Shown: positions 1-10,084 of the stretch, one piece after another
Numbering within the stretch: position 1 is the stretch's first letter
Layout of the letters: every line of letters begins with the position of its first letter
Assembly (NCBI GenBank): GCA_902479065.1
Contig: CABSNM010000008.1
Location: 1 to 64,000 of the forward strand
DNA: 64,000 nt
Reading direction: 5' to 3'
From: an uncultured Collinsella sp.
GTDB taxonomy: Bacteria; Actinomycetota; Coriobacteriia; Coriobacteriales; Coriobacteriaceae
Program-made: the position numbers and the translations under genes
Notes under the pieces: model-generated
What the model was told of the DNA's origin: nothing
The model's input: only the letters and a program-made list of their open reading frames with translations
The model's database searches: none

Positions 1-1
1 G

Positions 2-298
2 CTCTACCGCAAGCCCGGCATTAAACTGCTGGTGGACTTCATCACCAACCCGGCCTTTATGGCAACCGGCAACGCCGAGCGCCTGCAGCGCCTGCACGAC
101 GACATTAAGGGCAAGGACTGGTTTATGGCCCTGCTCGACATCGAGGAGTACATCCAGGCCAAGGAGCGCGTGCTAGCCGACTACGAGGACCAGGACGCCT
201 GGATGCGCAAGGCGCTGATCAACATCGCCAACGCCGGCACCTTCTCGTCCGACCGCACCATCTCCCAGTACAACGACGAGATCTGGCACCTGAGCTAA
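2..298 (+). CDS. glgP: Glycogen/starch phosphorylase, C-terminal end (5' truncated by window)
   Basis: This is the last 98 codons of a PLP-dependent alpha-glucan phosphorylase, which releases glucose-1-phosphate from glycogen in the cytoplasm. The frame is open from base 2. The visible residues fit the conserved C-terminal helices of the family: a D-I-E-E-Y-I segment, a Y-E-D-Q-D-A-W-M-R-K segment and the near-terminal F-S-S-D-R-T-I motif, ending at the usual distance after it. The PLP lysine and active site lie upstream of the window. A good terminator follows 25 bp after the stop. The family call is from recognised sequence pattern; only the fragment can be judged. Confidence 0.88.
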   Translation, partial: LYRKPGIKLLVDFITNPAFMATGNAERLQRLHDDIKGKDWFMALLDIEEYIQAKERVLADYEDQDAWMRKALINIANAGTFSSDRTISQYNDEIWHLS

Positions 299-323
299 TT
301 CGCTTCCCTTACCCATCCTCTTG

Positions 324-357
324 AAAACGGAGTCGCGGCAACGCGGCTCCGTTTTTT
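324..357 (+). terminator. Rho-independent terminator of the phosphorylase gene
   Basis: An inverted repeat (AAAACGGAGTCGCG and CGCGGCTCCGTTTT, one mismatch, GCAA loop) runs directly into a T tract. It lies 25 bp after the phosphorylase stop codon. Confidence 0.85.
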
Positions 358-397
358 GTGCCCATACGCCGGCCCATGGCCTGCCTCGACCATAAAA

Positions 398-693
398 TCT
401 CGGTCTGTAACATCTAGCCGTCAAAATTGAGTCTACCTGTTACAGATCGAGACAAACGAAATTGTCCCGATGAACTATCTCAATCTGTAACAGATAACCG
501 CCGGAATCGGGTCTACCTGTTACAGAATGAGACAGACGGGCAAGGCGGCTAAAACAATCTCAATCTGTAACAGGTAACTGCCGAAATCAGTCCTTCGTGT
601 TACAGGTCGAGATGAAAGGGCAGGCAACTCGACGCTGTCTCAACCTGTAACATCTAGGCCCAATTTGGCCCTCCTCCTGTTACAGATCAAGAC
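398..693. repeat. Array of eight 15-16 bp motifs in alternating orientation, exactly 40 bp apart
   Basis: A motif of the form TCTCAATCTGTAACA begins at 398, 478, 558 and 638. Its inverse (TGTTACAGATCGAGAC type) begins at 438, 518, 598 and 678. Orientation alternates strictly and each step is 40 bp. The 24-25 bp between motifs are much less conserved. Neighbouring motifs could pair as hairpins. No coding sequence is visible here. The array lies between the phosphorylase terminator and IS copy A. It is not a CRISPR array, because the motif alternates in direction and the spacers are partly related. Function is unknown; tandem operators for a dimeric regulator or a REP-like palindromic element are both possible. 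Confidence 0.9.
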
Positions 694-752
694 AAACTGA
701 CAGATAGACAACCCGGCACAAAGAAAGGCTCCCCTCTCGCCCAGTGTGAACT

Positions 753-790
753 GCCTCCCATTTCTTGGACACGAGAAATGGGAGGCTTTT
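753..790 (+). terminator. Hairpin with T run inside the IS left end
   Basis: GCCTCCCATTTCT and AGAAATGGGAGGC form a near-perfect stem followed by TTTTT, just before orfA. This is a terminator-like structure that would limit read-through from outside into the transposase. The same hairpin is present in copy B at 57120-57157. Confidence 0.6.
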
Positions 791-791
791 T

Positions 792-1283
792 ATGCGTGTC
801 GACTTGAGGGTGAAGCACGACATCGAGGCCAGGAAGGCGGCGATCGGGCTCTTCGAGCGAGGCCACGGCTACAAGTCTGCGGCGAAGGTGCTGTCGGTCC
901 CGCGCGGAACCGTGAGACAATGGCTCTGCGTATACCGGTCGTTCGGAAGCGAGGTGCTGCTATCCATGGACGGCAAGCAGGCCAGGTACACATACGAGCA
1001 GAAGGTCGCCGCAGCTTCCGCCGTGGTCGACGGCGGCATGACGAAGGCCGAGGCGATGGCGGCGTTCGGCATAATGTCGATGTCGCCGCTCAAGAGATGG
1101 TGCGCGCTCTACCGCCGGGGCGGCGCGGAGGCCCTGCGCCCGAGGCCCAAGGGCCGGCCGAGCGGTTCCAAGGCGAGGCCGCGGACCCGCGAGGAGGAGC
1201 TCGAGGAGCGCTGCCGAAGGCTCGAGACCGAGGTGGCCTACCTAAAAAAATTGCGTGCCCTGGTCGAGAGGGACGGGCTCTGA
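792..1283 (+). CDS. IS3-family transposase OrfA (HTH DNA-binding subunit), copy A
   Basis: A 163-residue protein with two helix-turn-helix segments: near residues 20-45 (SAAKVLSVPRGTVRQW) and near 75-100 (MTKAEAMAAFG). A C-terminal charged coiled coil follows (EEELEERCRRLETEVAYLKK). This is the layout of IS150-type OrfA, which binds the terminal repeats. ATG 792 is chosen because it follows the left-end hairpin; the reading frame is open further upstream only across the inverted repeat. The A7 run at 1244-1250 in the last coiled coil is where ribosomes are expected to slip -1 to make the OrfAB transposase. The sequence is identical to the copy at 57159-57650. Confidence 0.9.
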   Translation: MRVDLRVKHDIEARKAAIGLFERGHGYKSAAKVLSVPRGTVRQWLCVYRSFGSEVLLSMDGKQARYTYEQKVAAASAVVDGGMTKAEAMAAFGIMSMSPLKRWCALYRRGGAEALRPRPKGRPSGSKARPRTREEELEERCRRLETEVAYLKKLRALVERDGL

Positions 1284-2158
1284 CCAGGGAGAAGGTCGAG
1301 GCCGTGAGGGTCCTGCGCGAAGAGGGGCACGGGCTGGGGCGCCTGCTGGAGTGCGCCGGCATGGCCCGGTCCAGCTACTACTACGCGCTGTCGCACCCGA
1401 AGGCTCCCACCAGGCCCGAGCTCTGGGAGGCCGCCGCCGAGATATTCTCGCGCACCGCCAACGGGTGCGGCCACAGGCAGATCGCCATGTGCCTGCGCGC
1501 CGAGCAGGGCGTGCGCATAGCCTACAAGACGACGCTGAAGATGATGCGCGAGATGGGCATCAGCTGCGGGATCCGCCGCGAGACCGACTACCACAGGCAC
1601 AACTCGTACAGGGGCAAGGTCGGAAAGACCTTCGAGAACGTCATCGGGCGCGACTTCGCCGCCGACGGGCCGTGGGAGAAGATGGGCACCGACGTCACCG
1701 AGTTCAAGCAGCCCTGGGGCAAGGCCTACTTCGCGCCGGTCTACGACTTCGGCAGCAAGGAGATCGTCGCCTGGTCGACGTCGCTGCACCCCAACATGGC
1801 TCAGCAGCACGAGCTGCTCGACCAGCTCGTGTCCAAGAAGCCCAAGGGCTCCAGGCCGGTCCTGCACTCGGACATGGGCTGGCAGTACCAGCAGGCCGGT
1901 TGGTGCAGGCGGCTGGAGGAGGCCGGCGTGGTGCAGAGCATGTCCCGGAAGGGCAACTGCATCGACAACGGCGCGACGGAGCAGGTGTTCGGCCATATGA
2001 AGGACGAGTTCTTTCGCGGAAGAAAATGGCCTTGCTTCGAAGACTTCAAGAGAGACCTGGACGAATACATCATCCATTGGAACACGAGAAGGAGGCAGGT
2101 TAAACTGAAGGGACTGACCCCGGAGGAATTCCGGAATCAGTCCCTATGTGCGGCGTAG
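1244..2158 (+). CDS. IS3-family transposase OrfB (DDE integrase domain, expressed by -1 frameshift), copy A
   Basis: This frame continues OrfA after a -1 slip on the A7 run at 1244-1250; no convincing independent start was seen. It contains an HTH_21-like segment and an rve/DDE catalytic core with the expected acidic residues in GTDVTEF, LHSDMGWQYQ and NGATEQVFGHMKDE. The C-terminal WNTRRRQVKLKGLTPEEFR segment is typical of IS150-group transposases. It catalyses excision as a circle and reinsertion of the IS. The frame is intact, so the element may be active. From 1741 onward the sequence departs from copy B to roughly 80 percent identity by eye. Confidence 0.9.
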   Translation, partial: KKIACPGREGRALTREKVEAVRVLREEGHGLGRLLECAGMARSSYYYALSHPKAPTRPELWEAAAEIFSRTANGCGHRQIAMCLRAEQGVRIAYKTTLKMMREMGISCGIRRETDYHRHNSYRGKVGKTFENVIGRDFAADGPWEKMGTDVTEFKQPWGKAYFAPVYDFGSKEIVAWSTSLHPNMAQQHELLDQLVSKKPKGSRPVLHSDMGWQYQQAGWCRRLEEAGVVQSMSRKGNCIDNGATEQVFGHMKDEFFRGRKWPCFEDFKRDLDEYIIHWNTRRRQVKLKGLTPEEFRNQSLCAA

Positions 2159-2269
2159 GCCGCTTATTAGCCCGTCCAAGAATTGGGGCGCAGTTCAGTG
2201 CGCAGCGGGGGTTCTTTCATGTCCGAGGACGTCCGCGAAGGTCAGCCCTCAGATCCTGCGGTGGGAGAC

Positions 2270-5809
<3,540 letters not shown>

Positions 5810-6154
5810 ATACCCCTCTCCTCTCATATAGGTATACAGGCCCCGGCGATCGCCGGGATATTGGCGTGATGGGATTTTCGCTGTTGCTTCCAATCATCTG
5901 GCAGGCAGGCTCAGCAGCAGGTACATGGCGTGGAGAGAAGGCATGCCGAGGCGAGGAGGGCTGCACGCACTCCACAGGCCCAGCTGCCCGTCTTGCACAT
6001 GACCGAGCGCCGCAAAGGCCGCATGCCGGATGCTCCCGGGCACGCCCCGGCGATGGGAGGCACCCGCAACGGAAATCCGCATGCGGGTTTATTGTACCCC
6101 GCCGCCAAGTGTAATTTCGACAAATATAGGTGGGCGGTAAAGGTTTACCTCGGG
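5810..6154. other. Intergenic region upstream of nifJ, no gene seen
   Basis: No open frame here has a ribosome site or recognisable product. It should hold the nifJ promoter on the minus strand. An AT-rich patch near 6105-6130 is the likeliest regulatory stretch, but no promoter hexamers were assigned with confidence. Confidence 0.5.
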
Positions 6155-6690
6155 TGACCGCCAAGGGCCAAAATGAACGCTTCGTCCCCGGGCGATTGGC
6201 CCTGGCGCGCCATGGAGTGTCCCGGAGTGCCGGCATAAAAGGAACGTCCCCATCTGCCGACTAGAGGGCGCCGACGCCGAGGAGGATAGCGTAGGTGGTG
6301 GATTCGCCAAGTCTGAGCTCGTCGCCGGGGTTGAGCTGAGCGGAGCGGCCGGGCTCGACCTGGATGCAGACGTTCGTCGCGCCGTTTACCACCATGGTTC
6401 CGTTGGTGGACGACAAGTCCTCGACGTGCCAGATATTTTGAGCATCGCACCAGATATGGGCATGGCGGGCCGAGACGTCGTCGGTGATGCCGCCCTCCCC
6501 CGTTGCCAGCGCGCCGATCTCAACGCCTTCCTCACTCGGCTGAATCCAGCGCGGGACGCTCACCACGTAGCCGTTTTGCACGCACAGCAGTCCCAGCGGA
6601 TGCGCCGGCGCGACCTCGTGCTCGCCCGCGACCGAAGATGTGCTCAGCGAGCGCGGCGTCGACGTGTCGCCGCCACGGGTCGCATGAGCG
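6155..6690. repeat. Direct repeat copy 1: diverged duplicate of the FHA gene 3' end and downstream DNA
   Basis: This stretch aligns by eye with 12897-13455 in the same orientation, starting at TGACCGCCAAGGGC in both. It covers about 100 bp of downstream DNA and about 430 bp of FHA coding sequence. The copies differ at scattered positions (about a tenth) and by small indels, including a 20-bp tandem duplication present only in copy 2 (12985-13024). The two copies bracket the AT-rich RiPP island. Confidence 0.85.
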
Positions 6691-6740
6691 CGGCGGCTCG
6701 CCCGACTTGGAACTAAGGCGGGCGTGAGAGCAAACGGCAT
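6261..6740 (-). pseudogene. Truncated FHA-domain protein fragment
   Basis: The 159-codon frame matches the C-terminal half of the FHA protein at 13023-13961, including the phosphothreonine-binding landmarks VSARHAHIW and VEDLSSTNGT. Homology begins around the HAT-GG-TSTPRSL segment. The N-terminal domain of the full gene is missing, and the first 20 or so codons (MPFALTPALVPSRAS) are unrelated. It is probably a leftover of the event that placed the island here, although a small FHA protein could still be made. No strong ribosome site was seen at 6740. Confidence 0.75.
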
Positions 6741-7226
6741 AGGGAACGAATCTTGCGGATGTACTCCTCGACGTCAGGCAGGTAAGCCCCACGAAGTCAC
6801 CGGGGAGGCCCAAGCGGCCCGGCACCACTTCCAGATTCTGACCAGGGCGAGTCGTTCGCCGGTGGCTGAAGGCTCGCTCCCACCCAAAAGGGGAGATTCG
6901 CGTTGTTCCCCAATCGCTCTCGCATCTTTCATTTTGCTCGAGGTGGGCTATAAAAACTTTCCTGGTGAAAGGCGGCGATTGGTTTCCTTTCTTTCTAGAG
7001 GAGCGCGCCTGTAATCTGTTTTCATCCTAAATCAAGTTAAGATCGGACCTTCCAGAGGCAAGTCGACTCAAACTGCGAGGCTCCATGTTGGAATAAAGAG
7101 CGCTGTCGAAGTGCCAACAACACAAAGCTTGCCAGTCTCAAATAGAACCTTTTGGGAGTCCGATTGGGCCGCACACCGAATCCCCGCTGGTGGTTTTTTA
7201 TAGCTGCGCAACAATAAACAAGGTTA
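6741..7226. other. Leader region of the RiPP island, no gene seen
   Basis: Nearly 490 bp without a supportable gene. Base composition shifts from GC-rich to AT-richer around 6900. A TATAAA at 6950-6955 and a T-rich stretch at 7192-7200 are possible promoter parts for the maturase gene, but no clear -35/-10 pair can be defended. Short frames here lack ribosome sites. Confidence 0.4.
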
Positions 7227-8615
7227 GTGCCAGTCCAGCATGAAATTGAGGAACGTATGCATTTTTTCTCAGTAAGTGATCGTCGTTACTGCTTCGATGA
7301 GGTCACTCGCAATTGCTTTCAGGTTGACCAAGCATCAGAAGATGCGCTTCGCATATTTGAAGCATCGGGAAGAACGGTCAACTCGAAGTTGCTAACAAAG
7401 TCACTTGCTGCGAAAGGCTACGACCAAACGACCATAGCAGAACTTGAAGACGACATTGATGAGTATCAACGATTGTCTGAGCGGACTTTCTTAACAAAAG
7501 ACACGCCTCGAAAACTTAGATCCATCGAACTCCACGTTTCACATGCATGCAACCTTGGTTGTAGTTACTGTTTTGCCGGTAAAGGAGATTATGGAACGTC
7601 TCCTCTGCTGATGACAGACGAGATAGCCTTCAAGGCGGTCGACTACCTCGTCGCAAGTTCATCGGAAAACGAAACGCTTGCGATCGTCTTTTTTGGTGGG
7701 GAACCCATGATTAACGAGCCGCTGATATGGAAAACGGTCGACTATTCAAAAAGAATATACCCCAATAGAAACTTTACCTATTCTATTACGACCAACGGAA
7801 CGCTTTTGAATGACACTGCTGTGAATTCTTTCAAGGAGCACGGGTTTTCTGTTCTGATTAGTCTCGATGGTACAGGATGCAAGCACGATGCATCGCGCCC
7901 GTACAAGACGGGAGGCGGCTCTTTCTCCGATATCGACAAAAACGTTCGTCGTTTTTCCGAGTCGTTCCCCTTCGGCGCAAGAGCGACCTTAACAAATAAT
8001 AACTGTAACCTTGTTGAAGACTATCTTCAGTTTAAAGAGATGGGCTTCAGAAGGATTTACTTCTCGCCCGTGAGCTCATTCGATGAGAATATCAAACTCG
8101 ACGAACACTCATTAAACAAAATCAGGGCGGGCCTAATAGATTTGGCGGATCAATATCTCAAACAGATTGATCAAGGGGAAAAGCCCTTGTTTAGAACATT
8201 GAAAACTGCAGTTGATTTGATTATGAGCAACAGGATCGCCTTTGTCGGATGCGGGGCTGGCAGGCGTTTTATTTCCGTGACTCCCGAAGGGGACGTATAC
8301 CCCTGTCACAGGTTTGTCGGGATGACGCGATTCAAAATGGGCAACATCGTCACCGGAATTGACGAAACTAGGTATATTGAAAACTGGAGTCAGGGTGTCG
8401 AAAAAAGAATTGACTGTACGGACTGTTGGGCTCGGTCTTTCTGTGGTGGGGGCTGTAGCTGGGAGGCTGCAGGCGAGCACGGCTACTTGCCCAAGAGTCT
8501 ACACCCTGCATCATGTGAATATAGAAAAATGTGCTACGAGATGGCTTTTGACCTTATTTCCCGCCACTCATCTTCGCAGGAGAAAAATCAACGAGAAGCT
8601 ACTGTATCGGAATAA
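7227..8615 (+). CDS. Radical SAM/SPASM peptide maturase (ranthipeptide, QhpD/SCIFF/PapB-like)
   Basis: A 462-residue enzyme predicted to install thioether bridges in the two peptides encoded downstream. Residues 1-90 look like a PqqD-type leader-binding (RRE) domain. The radical SAM cluster motif is CNLGCSYC (C108, C112, C115), followed by FFGGEP near 155-160. The C-terminal SPASM region carries C342, C360, C397, C400, C406, C410, C430 and C436, enough for two auxiliary 4Fe-4S clusters. GTG 7227 has AAGG upstream, but ATG 7257 with GAGG is a real alternative. It is the first gene of a same-strand run with the precursors. Codon use is AT-richer than in flanking genes. The thioether chemistry is inferred from the family and the precursor sequences. 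Confidence 0.9.
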   Translation: MPVQHEIEERMHFFSVSDRRYCFDEVTRNCFQVDQASEDALRIFEASGRTVNSKLLTKSLAAKGYDQTTIAELEDDIDEYQRLSERTFLTKDTPRKLRSIELHVSHACNLGCSYCFAGKGDYGTSPLLMTDEIAFKAVDYLVASSSENETLAIVFFGGEPMINEPLIWKTVDYSKRIYPNRNFTYSITTNGTLLNDTAVNSFKEHGFSVLISLDGTGCKHDASRPYKTGGGSFSDIDKNVRRFSESFPFGARATLTNNNCNLVEDYLQFKEMGFRRIYFSPVSSFDENIKLDEHSLNKIRAGLIDLADQYLKQIDQGEKPLFRTLKTAVDLIMSNRIAFVGCGAGRRFISVTPEGDVYPCHRFVGMTRFKMGNIVTGIDETRYIENWSQGVEKRIDCTDCWARSFCGGGCSWEAAGEHGYLPKSLHPASCEYRKMCYEMAFDLISRHSSSQEKNQREATVSE

Positions 8616-8784
8616 GCGGTTCAGCGCATTGCTGTCACCATTGTGGAGGTGTTCGTTCTTCTGATTACCGTCTGTGAAGCTTATTGCTACGTTCGCCGAA
8701 ACCATTCTAGAAATATGGTGAACTAGACATCTTGGTTTGTTATACACAATATTGAGGTTTTTCTGCACTCAAAGGGAGGTAGTC

Positions 8785-8988
8785 GTGAAGCATATTCATC
8801 CGATTAATCCAGGAAGTGGCGACGAGGCAGGCGTGAAGCCGATGTCTTTTGACTGCCTCTTGGGCATTACTGACATCTGTACTGTTTATGATAAAGCAGA
8901 TGGCTGTGGTGCATACGATTACTGCGACTATGACATGGATGGCGGCAGCATCTGCGTTGTAGATCACTGTGGCATTGATCAAACGTAG
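8785..8988 (+). CDS. Ranthipeptide-like precursor A (67 aa, six Cys-Asp units)
   Basis: The peptide starts at GTG 8785 with a strong AAAGGGAGGT site at 8771-8780. Its leader begins MKHIHPINPGSG. The core from residue 22 has six cysteines (24, 32, 41, 47, 57, 62), each followed by an aspartate: C24-X5-D30, C32-TVY-D36, C41-GAY-D45, C47-DY-D50, C57-VV-D60, C62-GI-D65. The core is acidic and rich in Asp, Gly and Tyr. The pattern resembles substrates of PapB (CX3D repeats) and QhpD, where Cys sulfur is joined to a carbon of Asp/Glu. It shares the MKHIHP start with precursor B, which supports a common leader-recognition element. Mature form and activity are unknown. Confidence 0.85.
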   Translation: MKHIHPINPGSGDEAGVKPMSFDCLLGITDICTVYDKADGCGAYDYCDYDMDGGSICVVDHCGIDQT

Positions 8989-9018
8989 TCTCTAATTGGA
9001 TTAAGGTGAGGAGCTGTT

Positions 9019-9198
9019 ATGAAGCATATCCATCCTGTTGGTTCAAATGAACATCCTCCCGTTGAGCCTTGTTGTCTTGGAGTTGATATATGCAATTTTT
9101 ACGACATCGCCGAGTGCCCTGTTGCGGATTGGTGCTATGTCGATAAAGAATCAAGCTGTGTTTTGCCAGCAGATTGGTGCGATCCAGTTGACGAGTAG
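9019..9198 (+). CDS. Ranthipeptide-like precursor B (59 aa, six Cys-Asp units)
   Basis: ATG 9019 follows an AAGGTGAGGAG ribosome site (9003-9013), 30 bp after precursor A. The leader begins MKHIHPVGSNEH, matching precursor A at the first six residues. The core has seven cysteines, six with a following Asp: C19-LGV-D23, C25-NFY-D29, C33-PVA-D37, C39-YV-D42, C47-VLPA-D52, C54-DPV-D58; C18 is the extra one. Two Ala-Asp-Trp-Cys segments occur (residues 36-39 and 51-54). Outside the leader and the Cys-Asp spacing it differs from precursor A, so the locus probably makes two products. It is shorter than most gene-finder cutoffs and easily missed. Confidence 0.85.
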   Translation: MKHIHPVGSNEHPPVEPCCLGVDICNFYDIAECPVADWCYVDKESSCVLPADWCDPVDE

Positions 9199-9276
9199 TT
9201 TTGTGGCTAGGAACTATTTGGTCCAATTCAGAATAAGATGGGAACAAATACCAAAATCTCGTGTCTGGGAGGAGTT

Positions 9277-9384
9277 ATGCCATTATTGCAAGGTCTCGTT
9301 GGATTAGCCTTTATACTTGCGTTATATCTGGCACCTTTTTTAATTCTATTCTTCATTATCCGACTCTTTCTTCGGAGAAAATAG
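9277..9384 (+). CDS. 35-residue hydrophobic membrane peptide of the RiPP locus
   Basis: ATG 9277 has a GGGAGGAG ribosome site (9267-9274). The product starts MPLLQGLVGLAFILALYL, continues as one long hydrophobic helix and ends with a positive tail (FLRRK). That predicts a single-span peptide with its C-terminus in the cytoplasm. It is the last frame before the terminator and lies 78 bp after precursor B on the same strand. It has no cysteines, so it is not another substrate. An immunity peptide, exporter partner or membrane anchor for the maturase would all fit; none can be shown from sequence. It could be a chance frame, but the ribosome site and composition argue against that. Confidence 0.6.
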   Translation: MPLLQGLVGLAFILALYLAPFLILFFIIRLFLRRK

Positions 9385-9448
9385 GAGTGTCACGCAAACA
9401 TTAGCGTAGCTTTCTTCCAATATGAGCCGAGCATTGGCAAGTGGAATA

Positions 9449-9493
9449 AGAAGCCCGACCGTTCGCCACATGAAAGTGATCGGACGGGCTTCT
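9449..9493 (+). terminator. Hairpin ending the RiPP operon
   Basis: AGAAGCCCGACCG (9449-9461) pairs with CGGACGGGCTTCT (9481-9493) with one mismatch. The T run is weak. It sits 65 bp after the last small gene and may act in either direction. Confidence 0.6.
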
Positions 9494-9587
9494 CTATTTA
9501 ACCCGGGCCGCCACCCATAGCGGCTTTCCAAGCGTATTCTCAGTGCAAAGCAATCGTCAGTTTAATCCTATGCGCTGATACCGCATT

Positions 9588-9713
9588 TCATTTGTTCGGC
9601 TCGAATTCTACGGCCTGGCAACCCTCGCACTCTCCGGCAAATGGATTGAACGCGAAGGCAGAGATGATGTGTGCGTGGACATCGAGGCTGCTGTAGGCAA
9701 CATACTGGGACAT
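9588..9713 (-). pseudogene. IS110-like transposase, N-terminal fragment
   Basis: A 41-codon frame begins MSQYVAYSSLDVHAHIISAF and stops at 9588. The Y-V-x-x-x-x-LDVH-x-x-x-I-S start resembles the N-terminal DEDD domain of IS110/IS1111 transposases. Nothing of the rest of the gene is visible, so it is a remnant. The identification rests on one short motif. Confidence 0.4.
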
Positions 9714-9825
9714 GGACCCCCGCTGCGCGTGGTATGCGGCCCGGCATATTCATTGCCGTCCAACCCCGTGTAGTTGCAGCAAAGGGTGGAACCTCAATGC
9801 TCAGCTCATGTTGTCCGTGGGACAC

Positions 9826-9857
9826 GAGAATCGTAAGTACACTTTGGTGCGATTCTC
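9826..9857. other. Small hairpin in the non-coding stretch 9714-10084
   Basis: GAGAATCG (9826-9833) and CGATTCTC (9850-9857) form an 8-bp stem. It lies on the 5' side of the IS110-like fragment, where IS110 elements encode a guide RNA, but no further structure supports that. Otherwise the 9714-10084 stretch holds no supportable gene. Confidence 0.35.
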
Positions 9858-10084
9858 ACGCTGATACTGAGCCACCTGGAATAAGATACGTCGCGACAAC
9901 ACTTCGCTTCACCTCTGTCTCGACAAGATGACGTAGACTAAAGTTTCCTTTAGTAAGAGAACGAGAACTATATCTGAAAGCGTTGCGATGGCGTGAAGGC
10001 ACCGAGTCCGAACCGCCTGAATGCTACGTGCATCTGCATCGCCTTTTTGTTATCTCTGCCAGTTGGGTAGCACTACACTTGTCA

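Larger units (their letters stand above)
747..2197 (+). mobile_element. IS3-family insertion sequence, copy A (IS150-like)
   Basis: The element is 1451 bp with imperfect terminal inverted repeats: TGAACTGCCTCCCATTTCTT at the left and, read inward, TGAACTGCGCCCCAATTCTT at the right. It is flanked by a 3-bp target duplication GTG (744-746 and 2198-2200). It holds two overlapping frames (orfA, orfB) joined by a -1 slip at an A7 run. It sits between the alternating-motif array and the 3' end of nifJ and interrupts no recognisable gene. Its first 994 bp match copy B (57114-58560) base for base, after which the two copies diverge abruptly. Confidence 0.93.

Noticed and set aside
398..742. CRISPR array
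   Set aside because: The motif alternates in orientation and spacers in the same register are partly alike; no cas genes are nearby.
746..2158. Single 470-codon transposase frame
   Set aside because: Its first third is out of the orfA frame and has no HTH; the real product is OrfA joined to OrfB by -1 frameshift.
9714..9860. IS110 guide (bridge) RNA
   Set aside because: Only an 8-bp stem is visible and the transposase is a 41-codon remnant; not enough to support the call.
9980..10060. tracrRNA-like GGCACCGAGTCCG sequence
   Set aside because: It lacks the matching hairpin arm and any Cas9 gene or array; the resemblance is a short coincidence.
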